This document shows positions 27,400-35,853 of a stretch of 64,000 nt of DNA, one piece after another. Position numbers and translations under genes: made by a program. Below the pieces are notes generated by a model that was not told where the DNA came from, did no database searches, and saw only the letters and a program-made list of their open reading frames with translations. Each line of letters starts with the position of its first letter. The stretch's first letter is position 1. The stretch comes from Lutibacter citreus (lineage in GTDB: Bacteria > Bacteroidota > Bacteroidia > Flavobacteriales > Flavobacteriaceae): contig NZ_QEIH01000002.1 of the NCBI RefSeq assembly GCF_003260195.1, forward strand, positions 310,001 to 374,000, read 5' to 3'.

Positions 27400-27412
27400 A
27401 ATTTATATAGAC

Positions 27413-27428
27413 TGTTCCACGTGGAACA
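27413..27428. other. parS centromere site (right of mnmG)
   Basis: TGTTCCACGTGGAACA is a perfect 16-base palindrome identical to the widespread bacterial parS form bound by ParB. It lies in the 35-base spacer between ybeY and mnmG. Confidence 0.88.
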
Positions 27429-27434
27429 CTTTTT

Positions 27435-27848
27435 TTAATTAGTAAATAATTCAAGACAATCGTTCTCTGCATTTCTCATAGCTGTCTTTTCGCTATCACT
27501 TTTATCCTTTAACCCACAATAATGCAAAATACCATGAATAATCACTCTATTTAATTCAATCTCAAAGACTTGATCAAAATCCTTTGAATTTTCCTTCACT
27601 CTATCAATAGAAATAAAAATATCTCCAGAAATAAGCTTTCCTAAGGTATAATCAAAACTAATTATATCCGTTAAAGTATCATGCTGTAAAAATTCAATAT
27701 TTAATTTATGCAAATAAACATCATCACAAAAAATGTAATTTAACTCACCTTCTTCAAAACCATTCTTTTCAATACACCTAGAAATCCACTCTTGAACTTT
27801 AGTTTCATTCTCAATTTTATAATCAATTTCGTAATTAAAAACTATCAT
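27435..27848 (-). CDS. ybeY: Endoribonuclease YbeY
   Basis: 137 residues. The zinc-binding signature HGILHYCGLKD near the C terminus matches HGxLHxxGyDH apart from the final His, which is replaced by Lys-Ser spacing (LKDKSDSEK); Bacteroidota YbeY commonly show this variation as far as I recall. FCDDVYLHKLNIEFLQHDTLTDIISFDY is the upstream family block. YbeY takes part in 16S rRNA 3' end maturation and ribosome quality control. It starts 2 bases after the DUF4175 stop, so the pair is an operon with mnmG next. Confidence 0.93.
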   Translation of the reverse strand: MIVFNYEIDYKIENETKVQEWISRCIEKNGFEEGELNYIFCDDVYLHKLNIEFLQHDTLTDIISFDYTLGKLISGDIFISIDRVKENSKDFDQVFEIELNRVIIHGILHYCGLKDKSDSEKTAMRNAENDCLELFTN

Positions 27849-27850
27849 AC

Positions 27851-30800
27851 TTACTCTTTTACTTTGAAATATTCTTGAACTTTCTTTTTATAAATTCCGC
27901 GCAAAGGTAATGATTGTCTATTTAAAATTTCATTATAATTATAATACAACTTTTCTAATTCAATTCTATCTATAGATCTAGATTCAAAACTCTTTAAATT
28001 TGAATTAGATTTTCTCTCTATATCATCTCCTTGTTCTTTTTTCGCCTCATCTAATTTTAAAAGTTCATGATTTAATTCTTTCATTTTTTCAACTACATCA
28101 CTACTAAATCCTTTTTCTAAAATCAACTGTTCTAACTCCTCCATTTTATTTGAAGCATCACCATTTCCTTTTTTAGAATCTCCTTTATCTTTACCTAAAA
28201 GATCATTCAAAAGTTCTTTAAGTTTCGCCTGTTCTTTATATATTTCAAAAAGTTCTTCATTCATTTCTTCATTATCACTGCCACTATTCTTTCCGTTACC
28301 TTTTTCTCCATCTCCTTTATCCCCTTTTTTACCCTTTTCTTTAGAATCCTTACCGTCCTTCTCTTTGCCTTTTTCACCTTCCTTCTTAATTCCATCCTCT
28401 AACTTTTTAGATAATTCACCTTGCTTTTTTATAATATCAGGCAGTGAAAATTGTTGAGAATCTCCTTTTCCTTTTCCCATACTCATCTTTGCATTCATCA
28501 TACTTTCCAACAAATTACTTAACTGATTGGCTAGATTATTTACAGACGTAATAGTAAAATGTTGGTTTGAAACTCCATTATTAATTTTATTGTCAGAAAA
28601 ATTTAAAATAGATTCATCAATATTAAAATGAACATCGGAAATTTCTTTTTGAATACTCTCACTCATTTTTACTAATCTTAATGACAACATATAAATACTA
28701 TCATCTATATGCTCAAAATATTCTTTCAAAACATGCTGTTCTTTTAAATTAAAAGCATAATCTAAATCCTGATTATTTGCATAGGAAAACTTATTTAATA
28801 AACTCTCTTGCTTAAATGAAAATTCAATTAAATTTTCAACAATTACTCTTAAATCTTCAATATTTTCATCTATAGATTCACCATCTCCACTAGCCATAGA
28901 ACTTTCAAATTGATCAGCCATTTCTTTCATTTTCTTTGCAGCTGATTTCTGATTATTTTTAGCATTGTTATTTTGATCTCCTCCATCTTCCTTACGTTCT
29001 TCTTTATTTAATTCTTTTAAGGCATTTTTTAATTCTTCAGAGATTTCCTTTTCTTCATCCTTACTATTTGGAAGTTTCATTGGTCTTTTTAAGCTTTCAT
29101 TTTCCTTATCTAAATTTTTTAGTTCTTCTTTAATATCCTCAAAATCCTTATTTATATTTTTCTGTTCTTCTAAACTATTTTTCTCCGCATCATCATTTCT
29201 TAATTCGTCTTGCTTTTTAGAAAGGTCTTTTAATTTTTCCGCTATTTGATTTGCCTTTTGTTCAACATAAAATCGTTTAGTTAATTCTAAAACTCTCTCT
29301 AAACTTTTTTCTTTTTGTTTATTCTTTTTAGCTATTTCTTTTATCTTATCTACTAAATCTCCCTTCTCAATTTTTTTTGACAACTCTTCCAACTCTTTTA
29401 ATAGATTCTCTTTAACAGCAATTTTTTTTGCTTCCTCTATACGCTTATTTAAATCCTCTTTCTTTTCTTTTAAAATACCATCTTCCGGTTGATCATTTAA
29501 GTTCTTTTGTAATTTATTCGTTTCTTTTTTAAACAGATTATTATATTGTTCTTGCCGTTTTATAAACTGTTCTAATTTCTTTGTATCATTCCAATTAATA
29601 GTTGCTTTCTTTTTAATTTCATCCTGAAACTTTTTCATTTCAGCATTACTCTTTTTAGTCTTATTAATTGTATTTGAAATAACATCTAAATTATCTTTTT
29701 GCTCTTTCAACAAACCTTCATTAAGTTCTTTTTTAGTTTTATTGTAATAACTAAAAACTTGGCTTTTGGTTCTTTTTCCTCCACTGTTTCTATCATTATC
29801 TACTACTTGGAAATACATTTCATAATTAACACCTTCTGTAATTGCAATATCATCTGGAAACACATAATAAAAGTCTGTGTACGTGGTATTTACAATATTT
29901 ATTTTATGTTTATTTTGTTTTTCTGGACTCATTTTATCATAATAAACCAATTCTAATTTATTAATACCATAATCATCACTTAATTGACCCATAAAATGCA
30001 CTGGTCCATATGAAATAGAATCTATATTAGAGTTAACAATTATTTTTGGAAACTCATCAACAATTACATCAATTTCAAAATGTAAATCTTCATAATTTTT
30101 TAATTCTGAATTGGATGCTGTTATTCTATAATTTGTATTCCTAAATATTCTATTTGAAAGACTATAATAACTTTTATTAACTTGATTAAAAGATATCTTC
30201 TTTTCGCCAGAAATAAAAGCAACTGAATCAGTTTGATTTGTATCTGTTTGCCATGTAATTAAAGTTCCTTGTGGAACAATTGCATTTCCAGTATTCTGTA
30301 TTACTTCATTTTGTTTACCGGTATATTTTGGATACTCCAATACCATTTTTAAATTTATAATATTGGGCGTAGGAACTACTTCTAAAATGTACTCTCTAGA
30401 TGTAACTTCATTTGCTACTATATAAAATTTAATAGGTTTAGATATATTTGAAAATTCATAAGAAAATTGACCAATATTTTTATTATCTAAATAATAATTT
30501 TCATTATTAAAATGTATTTTAATATCATCTGGGACTACTTCTCCACTAGTTTCAATTTCTAATAAAAAAGATTTTCCCTCAACAACTTTTAACGATTTAT
30601 TTAAAACATGAATTGAAAAAGGAGCTGGAGCTTCATAGGCAATATTATGATGTACAACTCTAGAAAAACTATCATTAAACAATTGTAGATTCCCAGATAA
30701 ATAAATTACAAACCAAATAATAAAAGGAACAAAAACATATTTTACATACTTTAAATTACCTTTAAAATTTACGGCTTTTTTAAAAGGAATTAAATTAAGT

Positions 30801-31201
30801 TCACTAGATTTTTGTTCAATACTTGCATTAATTAAATCTGAATCATACTGCATATTATTTAATTGCAACATGTTTAAAAGTTTGTCACTTACTTCAGGAA
30901 AATGTTTTCCAATAATTTTTGAAGCTTCTAATTGAGAAATACCTTTTTGTAAACCATATAACTTAAATAAAGGAATTACTATATAAACTGAAATTAGTAT
31001 AATTTCAACTAATACAAACAACCAAAACAAAATAGTTCTTGCAATTGGTTTTAACCATAAAAAATATTCAACAAGTAGTGTGAAAATAAAATATAAGAAA
31101 CCAATAGATATAAAAAGTAATATGCCTTTTATTAATTCATTGGTATAATACTTTCTTATAAATTTTTGTATTTTATCCTGTATGTTTTTAAAATTGCTCA
31201 A
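27851..31201 (-). CDS. DUF4175 family large membrane/coiled-coil protein
   Basis: 1116 residues. Two N-terminal membrane helices (about 24-45 and 53-78) and a third near 150-170 precede a beta-rich region (about 190-480), a long charged coiled coil (about 500-810) and a low-complexity Gly/Lys/Asp/Glu tract (about 935-980). This is the DUF4175 architecture specific to Bacteroidota. Its molecular function is not known; the layout suggests an inner-membrane protein with a large periplasmic or cytoplasmic coiled-coil extension. It follows a two-component system by 48 bases and precedes ybeY by 2. Confidence 0.85.
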   Translation of the reverse strand: MSNFKNIQDKIQKFIRKYYTNELIKGILLFISIGFLYFIFTLLVEYFLWLKPIARTILFWLFVLVEIILISVYIVIPLFKLYGLQKGISQLEASKIIGKHFPEVSDKLLNMLQLNNMQYDSDLINASIEQKSSELNLIPFKKAVNFKGNLKYVKYVFVPFIIWFVIYLSGNLQLFNDSFSRVVHHNIAYEAPAPFSIHVLNKSLKVVEGKSFLLEIETSGEVVPDDIKIHFNNENYYLDNKNIGQFSYEFSNISKPIKFYIVANEVTSREYILEVVPTPNIINLKMVLEYPKYTGKQNEVIQNTGNAIVPQGTLITWQTDTNQTDSVAFISGEKKISFNQVNKSYYSLSNRIFRNTNYRITASNSELKNYEDLHFEIDVIVDEFPKIIVNSNIDSISYGPVHFMGQLSDDYGINKLELVYYDKMSPEKQNKHKINIVNTTYTDFYYVFPDDIAITEGVNYEMYFQVVDNDRNSGGKRTKSQVFSYYNKTKKELNEGLLKEQKDNLDVISNTINKTKKSNAEMKKFQDEIKKKATINWNDTKKLEQFIKRQEQYNNLFKKETNKLQKNLNDQPEDGILKEKKEDLNKRIEEAKKIAVKENLLKELEELSKKIEKGDLVDKIKEIAKKNKQKEKSLERVLELTKRFYVEQKANQIAEKLKDLSKKQDELRNDDAEKNSLEEQKNINKDFEDIKEELKNLDKENESLKRPMKLPNSKDEEKEISEELKNALKELNKEERKEDGGDQNNNAKNNQKSAAKKMKEMADQFESSMASGDGESIDENIEDLRVIVENLIEFSFKQESLLNKFSYANNQDLDYAFNLKEQHVLKEYFEHIDDSIYMLSLRLVKMSESIQKEISDVHFNIDESILNFSDNKINNGVSNQHFTITSVNNLANQLSNLLESMMNAKMSMGKGKGDSQQFSLPDIIKKQGELSKKLEDGIKKEGEKGKEKDGKDSKEKGKKGDKGDGEKGNGKNSGSDNEEMNEELFEIYKEQAKLKELLNDLLGKDKGDSKKGNGDASNKMEELEQLILEKGFSSDVVEKMKELNHELLKLDEAKKEQGDDIERKSNSNLKSFESRSIDRIELEKLYYNYNEILNRQSLPLRGIYKKKVQEYFKVKE

Positions 31202-31249
31202 TTCTTTATTTTATATCATTATAAACGGATAAAAATAAGGAAAAATACA

Positions 31250-31900
31250 TTAAAGAATCACAATTTTTTCTTTGATGGCGTATAACACAAGTCCAATTCT
31301 AGTTTTAACCTCTAATTTTTCAAACAAAGATTCTCTATAATTTTCAACAGTTTTGGGACTTAAACACATAACATTGGCAATTTCCTTATAGGTTCTTTCC
31401 GATACCGTTAATTTTAAAAACTCCAGTTCTCTTTCTTTTAAAACTACGTTGTTTTTTAAAGACCCGTTTTCAGATGAGTTTAAAAGTGTATTGGTAACCT
31501 CTTCAGTATAATAAAAACCATTTTTATAAACTTCATTAATTGCATGTTCTAAAACTCCAGGATTTATATCTTTAAGTAAATATCCTTTTGCACCAGCTCT
31601 TAACATCCCAATAACTATTTCTTCATCTTCTTCCATTGAAAGTGCTAAAACTTTAATAGTTGGAAAATTTTTCTTTAACCACCCACAAGTCTCAATTCCC
31701 CCCATACGTTTCATTTTTACATCTAAAAGAACAACATCTGGTACACTGTTCTTATCTTCTAAAAAGCTAACAATCTCATCACCATCATTAAAAACTTCTG
31801 AAACTTTAAAATTAGAAAACGATGAAACTAAACCCTTTAATGAGGATGAAAATAGTTTATGATCATCTACTATAAAAATAGTTATTGGACTTTCACTCAT
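31250..31900 (-). CDS. NarL/FixJ-type response regulator
   Basis: 216 residues. The receiver domain spans residues 7-125 with the acidic pair VDD (11-13), phospho-acceptor Asp60 (VVLLDVKM) and the Lys of LLKDINP. A LuxR-type helix-turn-helix spans about 150-212 (ERTYKEIANVMCLSPKTVENY). It is the output partner of the histidine kinase encoded 12 bases upstream. The targets are unknown; one candidate site is the GGGGTA/TACCCC pair ahead of the operon. Confidence 0.93.
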   Translation of the reverse strand: MSESPITIFIVDDHKLFSSSLKGLVSSFSNFKVSEVFNDGDEIVSFLEDKNSVPDVVLLDVKMKRMGGIETCGWLKKNFPTIKVLALSMEEDEEIVIGMLRAGAKGYLLKDINPGVLEHAINEVYKNGFYYTEEVTNTLLNSSENGSLKNNVVLKERELEFLKLTVSERTYKEIANVMCLSPKTVENYRESLFEKLEVKTRIGLVLYAIKEKIVIL

Positions 31901-31912
31901 ATTAAAATCAAT

Positions 31913-32689
31913 TTATTTTAAGCAACTAATATATAACTTTGTTCCTTTCTCCACTTCCGAAACTAAATTTAATTCAGCTCCAATAAGTTCTGCCCTACTC
32001 TTAATATTTATTAAACCTATTCCTTTTTCTTTAGAATTATTTTTTAAATCAAAACCAATACCATTATCTACAGCAGAAATTTCAACACGATCTTTTAAAT
32101 AATTCATAGTTATTATTAAGCTTTTAGCCTTTGCATACTTTAATGTATTATTACAAAATTCTTGCAAAATTCTAAATAATATTATTTCTTTTTCGTTTGA
32201 TAAATTAAAGGTTTCACCCTTTATATTTAAACTAGCCTCAATAACATCCAATCTATTAAATCTATCAATTTCAAATTTTAAAGATTCTTCTAAACCTTTA
32301 TTTTTAATAGTTTCTGGATTTAAAGATTTAGATAATCCTCGTAACTCTTCAAGACTTTTACCAACAATATTTTTTACTTCCACTACCTTATTTTTCTCTT
32401 CATCTGGTAATGTATATTGAATCATGTTTAATTGCATTTTAGCAACAGATAATAATTGACCTATATTATCATGAATTTCCCAACTAATATTTCGAAGTGA
32501 TTGTTCTTGTATTTCAAGTTTAGATTTATTTATTTCATTTTCAAACAATTCTTGAGTTTCTTTTTGTTTAAGAATAAAACCAATTTTTTTCTTTTGAAAA
32601 TACAATAAAAAAACCACTAATGTAGCCGCTAAAACAATTACAATAATTGTAACTATTAAAACTAATAACTGAATTTCCGTTTGATCCAT
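31913..32689 (-). CDS. Sensor histidine kinase (HisKA_3 / NarX-type)
   Basis: 258 residues. One N-terminal membrane helix (about 8-30) is followed by a HisKA_3 dimerisation helix with the phospho-acceptor His73 in SWEIHDNIGQLL, and a HATPase_c domain with N-box (EFCNNTLKYAKA), G1 (DNGIGFDL) and G2 (GIGLINIKSRA). It has no periplasmic sensor domain, so the signal may come through the neighbouring multi-helix membrane protein, encoded 3 bases upstream. It pairs with the NarL-type regulator downstream. Confidence 0.92.
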   Translation of the reverse strand: MDQTEIQLLVLIVTIIVIVLAATLVVFLLYFQKKKIGFILKQKETQELFENEINKSKLEIQEQSLRNISWEIHDNIGQLLSVAKMQLNMIQYTLPDEEKNKVVEVKNIVGKSLEELRGLSKSLNPETIKNKGLEESLKFEIDRFNRLDVIEASLNIKGETFNLSNEKEIILFRILQEFCNNTLKYAKAKSLIITMNYLKDRVEISAVDNGIGFDLKNNSKEKGIGLINIKSRAELIGAELNLVSEVEKGTKLYISCLK

Positions 32690-32692
32690 CTA

Positions 32693-33325
32693 TTAAGAAT
32701 TATATTCTTTTTCACTAATTATAAAACCTATAATAAAACAAGACAATAGTATAATATTTAAACTTAAAATTATATAATTCCAATAACCGCTAATAGAAGT
32801 AAACCTATAAAGAGCAATTGCTGGTAAAAAGGAAATATTATATAAAAAAGCTCCTAAACTAATCCAAAAGAATAAAGATTTCTGAATACTTAATATTTCA
32901 TCACTTCCTAATAACTCAGCAAAATAAATAATTATAATTAGTGCTACTAAAAATTTAGCTAAAACTAAATTATAAATTAACGGTATCTCTATAATATTTC
33001 CGAAAAATAATATATTGATAAGAGTAAAGACACTAAAAAAAGCAACAAGTACCTTTATACTGTTTCTCCTTTTTTTATTTTTTATTCTACTTAAAAAGAA
33101 ATATGCATAAAAAAGAAAACATAAAATGTTCCACGTATTATAAACAATATTGTTTCTAATTTTTAAAACTAATCCTAAATAATTCCCAATTATTTCTGAT
33201 ATGAATGTATATATTAAAAAAGCTAAAAATAACTTCAAATATTTATTATGCGAAAACTTTTTATAATTATATATTCCAATAAAAATACTTATAGAATATA
33301 ATAACGGATATGTATAAACAGGCAT
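32693..33325 (-). CDS. Multi-pass membrane protein of a two-component operon
   Basis: 210 residues with six or seven predicted membrane helices and short loops; no enzyme motif. It sits between a 133-residue protein gene (9-base gap) and the histidine kinase gene (3-base gap) on the same strand. A sensor role feeding the sensor-less kinase is a reasonable inference from position, with nothing in the sequence to prove it. I do not recognise a named family. Confidence 0.6.
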   Translation of the reverse strand: MPVYTYPLLYSISIFIGIYNYKKFSHNKYLKLFLAFLIYTFISEIIGNYLGLVLKIRNNIVYNTWNILCFLFYAYFFLSRIKNKKRRNSIKVLVAFFSVFTLINILFFGNIIEIPLIYNLVLAKFLVALIIIIYFAELLGSDEILSIQKSLFFWISLGAFLYNISFLPAIALYRFTSISGYWNYIILSLNIILLSCFIIGFIISEKEYNS

Positions 33326-33334
33326 TTAAAAACT

Positions 33335-33736
33335 TTATTGTGGATATGTTGATGAAGGCGGGTTCCCTAAACCACCATCATTTAATCCATCAATATCTTC
33401 AACATCAGGGTTTTCACTAGACTTTAAGCCATCTTTTTGCATTTCCCCTTGTCTATCTAATTTAGTTGGAACTAAAAAAACGGTAGATAAATTATTCTTT
33501 TCTTCATTCTTAATATTTTTAGAATAAGCACCAAAATAAACACGTATTCCATTTATATTAATTCCTTTTGCTTCTCCTTCTTTTTCAACATAATTTATAT
33601 ACTCTTTCAATTCTTCAATAGAAAACCAACTTGATAAAGCATCCTTTTTTCCTATAGCTTTATCTATTGCAGCTGATCTTGTATTTACAAAATTTTGATT
33701 AAGTGCTATACCTTCTTTTAAACTAATTTTACCCAT
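33335..33736 (-). CDS. Conserved hypothetical soluble protein, first gene of two-component operon
   Basis: 133 residues, no signal peptide or membrane segment. A central stretch NGIRVYFGAYSKNIKNEEKNN resembles a beta-strand core. The tail is Gly/Pro/Asp-rich (VEDIDGLNDGGLGNPPSST), probably flexible. It is the first gene of the operon leading into the membrane protein, kinase and regulator, so it is likely part of the same signalling pathway or its main output. The function is not recognised. Confidence 0.6.
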   Translation of the reverse strand: MGKISLKEGIALNQNFVNTRSAAIDKAIGKKDALSSWFSIEELKEYINYVEKEGEAKGININGIRVYFGAYSKNIKNEEKNNLSTVFLVPTKLDRQGEMQKDGLKSSENPDVEDIDGLNDGGLGNPPSSTYPQ

Positions 33737-33786
33737 TATTTATAATTTTAGCTAAAGTTAAACTTTTTTTTAAATCTAAATAAAAA

Positions 33787-33834
33787 AAGGGGGTATTCCC
33801 CCCCTTAATTAGCGTAATTACCCCTGCAAAATTA
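33787..33834 (-). promoter_or_regulatory. Leader of the two-component operon: -7 element and terminator-like hairpin
   Basis: On the minus strand TAATTTTG (33834-33827) fits the -7 consensus. Just downstream the transcript would carry GGGGTA, then a hairpin with arms AAGGGGG and CCCCCTT (33806-33787) followed by seven T, the form of an intrinsic terminator placed before the first gene. GGGGTA (33824-33819) could alternatively pair with TACCCC (33795-33790) in the hairpin's 3' arm. This could be an attenuator, or a dyad operator for the response regulator. Confidence 0.45.
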
Positions 33835-33876
33835 TTAAAATTTGTCAATACTTTTACACAAATATTTAAAGGCAAT

Positions 33877-34056
33877 ATGTTTTCAAAGAAAATTTATTCA
33901 ATTAAACATAAGAGAAAAAAATTAATTATTTTATTTATTTTATTGATACTAGTAAATTTTATTTTACTAAATAAATTAACAAAAAACTCATGCCACGATC
34001 AAATTATTGAAACAAACATATTAAAAAATAAAGTTTTGTTGTCCCTCTATTATTAA
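33877..34056 (+). CDS. Small membrane protein (59 residues), hypothetical
   Basis: ATG to TAA, 59 codons. The first 17 residues are strongly basic (MFSKKIYSIKHKRKKL), then one hydrophobic helix (LIILFILLILVNFILL), then a polar tail with a single Cys. The composition fits a single-pass small membrane protein. It is followed by three stem-loops, the last a terminator at 34109-34140, so a short transcript unit is plausible. No homologue is recognised; it could still be a chance frame in AT-rich DNA. Confidence 0.4.
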   Translation: MFSKKIYSIKHKRKKLIILFILLILVNFILLNKLTKNSCHDQIIETNILKNKVLLSLYY

Positions 34057-34108
34057 AAAAATATTCTTTGAAAATCAAAGAGTTTCTGAAATCAAATTTG
34101 GGTTGATT

Positions 34109-34140
34109 TTAAAGGTTGCTTTCGGGCAGCCTTTTTTTTA
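34109..34140 (+). terminator. Rho-independent terminator before gltX
   Basis: AAGGTTGC / GGCAGCCTT pair around a TTTCG loop and are followed by eight T. Two further small inverted repeats (TCTTTGA...CAAAGA around 34066-34082 and AAATCAA...TTGATTT at 34090-34109) lie just upstream. Confidence 0.8.
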
Positions 34141-34150
34141 TAAATAAAAC

Positions 34151-34180
34151 TTACTTATTTCTGTTGATAAATTATCTTTG
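34151..34180 (+). promoter_or_regulatory. gltX promoter
   Basis: TATCTTTG (34173-34180) matches TAnnTTTG; 19 bases upstream is TTA (34151), a near match to the -33 TTG. The gltX ATG follows 18 bases after the -7 element. Confidence 0.6.
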
Positions 34181-34198
34181 CACTTTAAAACACAAAAA

Positions 34199-35722
34199 AT
34201 GAACAACGTTAGAGTACGATTTGCTCCAAGTCCAACTGGTCCTTTGCACATTGGTGGAGTTAGAACAGCACTTTTTAATTATTTATTTGCAAAAAAACAT
34301 AACGGTACTTTTGTATTACGTATTGAAGATACAGACCAAACACGCTATGTTGCAAATGCTGAAAAATATATTATAAATTCATTAAACTGGTGTAATATCC
34401 CTTATGATGAAGGGCCTGGTAAAAATGAAAAATTTGGACCATATCGTCAGTCTGAACGTAAAGAATTGTATAAAAAATATGCTGAAGAACTAATTGCAAA
34501 CAACAAAGCATATTACGCTTTTGATACTGCAGAAGAGTTAGATGTCCACAGAAAAGATCACGAAGCAAACAAAAAAACATTTATTTATAACTGGCATAAC
34601 CGTTCGAAATTAAATAATTCTGTTTCACTTTCTAAAGAAGAAGTTGAAAAAAGAATTGCTAACGGAGACAAATATGTTGTACGTTTTAAAATGTATGATC
34701 CAGAGAATAACGATGCTGAAACTATTGAAGCAAATGATATAATTAGAGGACACGTTACATTTAAAAGAGAAATTTTAGATGATAAAATTTTGTTTAAATC
34801 TGACGGAATGCCAACATACCATTTAGCAAATATTGTAGATGATCATTTAATGGAAATTTCACACGTAATACGTGGTGAAGAGTGGTTACCATCCCTCCCA
34901 CTTCATATTGCTTTGTATGAAGCCTTTAAATGGAATGCTCCAGAATTTGCACATTTACCACTAATTTTAAAACCAGTAGGTAAAGGAAAATTAAGCAAAC
35001 GTGATGGAGATAAATTAGGTTTTCCTGTTTTCCCATTAGAGTATACAAATCCTGAAGGAGAAGTTTCACGTGGTTATAAAGAAGATGGTTATTTTTCTGA
35101 AACTGTTATTAACTTTTTAGCTTTATTAGGTTGGAACCCAGGTACTGAACAAGAATTATTTAGTTTAGAAGAATTAGTAAAAACGTTTGATTTAGCTCGT
35201 GTTAATAAATCTGGAGCGCGTTTTGATCCAGACAAAACAAAGTGGTTTAATCAACAATATATGCAACAAAAACCAAATGAAGAATTGGCTGTTTTGTTTG
35301 CTGAAGTATTAAAAGAAAAAGGTATTTCTTCTGAAATATCATTTATTGAAAAAGTAGTTGCATCAATAAAAGAACGTGCAACTTTTGTAAATGATTTTTG
35401 GGATTTAAGTAGTTTCTTTTTTGAAGCTCCAACAGAATTTGATGCAAAAGCTTCAAAGAAAAACTGGAAGGAAGGTACTGCTGAATTAATGCAAGAATTA
35501 ATTTCTATTATCGAAAATATTGAAGATTTTAATTCCGCTTCTATAGAAACTATAGTTAAAGAATGGATTACTTCAAAAGAAATTGGTTTTGGAAAGGTAA
35601 TGCAACCATTTCGTTTAAGTTTAGTAGGCGCTATGAAAGGTCCACACCTTTTTGATATTGCTGAAATGATTGGTAAACAACAAACAATTGATAGAATTAA
35701 AAAAGCAATAGATACGTTGTAA
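34199..35722 (+). CDS. gltX: Glutamate--tRNA ligase
   Basis: 507 residues from the ATG giving MNNVRVRFAPSPTGPLHIGG; a TTG seven codons upstream is in frame but overlaps the -7 promoter element. Class I motifs are present: HIGG in PSPTGPLHIGGVRTALFNYL, and KLSKRDG in the middle (GKGKLSKRDGDKLGFP). It charges tRNA-Glu. The length and motifs are those of a discriminating or non-discriminating GluRS; which one cannot be told from this window. It is a single gene with a shared bidirectional terminator downstream. Confidence 0.97.
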   Translation: MNNVRVRFAPSPTGPLHIGGVRTALFNYLFAKKHNGTFVLRIEDTDQTRYVANAEKYIINSLNWCNIPYDEGPGKNEKFGPYRQSERKELYKKYAEELIANNKAYYAFDTAEELDVHRKDHEANKKTFIYNWHNRSKLNNSVSLSKEEVEKRIANGDKYVVRFKMYDPENNDAETIEANDIIRGHVTFKREILDDKILFKSDGMPTYHLANIVDDHLMEISHVIRGEEWLPSLPLHIALYEAFKWNAPEFAHLPLILKPVGKGKLSKRDGDKLGFPVFPLEYTNPEGEVSRGYKEDGYFSETVINFLALLGWNPGTEQELFSLEELVKTFDLARVNKSGARFDPDKTKWFNQQYMQQKPNEELAVLFAEVLKEKGISSEISFIEKVVASIKERATFVNDFWDLSSFFFEAPTEFDAKASKKNWKEGTAELMQELISIIENIEDFNSASIETIVKEWITSKEIGFGKVMQPFRLSLVGAMKGPHLFDIAEMIGKQQTIDRIKKAIDTL

Positions 35723-35823
35723 ATTAATTGTCATTCCTGTAAAAACAGACAAACATATAGGTTCAGCGCAGGTATGAAAAACGGAGTGAAAGATTCTTCA
35801 CAATCGTTTAAAAGGATAATAAC

Positions 35824-35853
35824 AAAAAAAGGAGCTAATTAGCTCCTTTTTTT
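35824..35853. terminator. Bidirectional terminator between gltX and thioesterase
   Basis: The perfect palindrome GGAGCTAATTAGCTCC (35831-35846) is flanked by seven A and seven T. It overlaps the thioesterase stop codon. Confidence 0.92.

Noticed and set aside
33128-33143. Half parS (TGTTCCACGTATTATA) in the membrane protein gene
   Set aside because: Only one arm is present, and it is inside a coding region.
34199-35722. gltX start at 34178
   Set aside because: That codon is a TTG lying in the -7 promoter element; the ATG at 34199 gives the standard GluRS start.
35731-35815. Possible further copy of the 31-bp repeat after gltX (TGTCATTCCTG...)
   Set aside because: Only the first few bases match the family; too degenerate to count.
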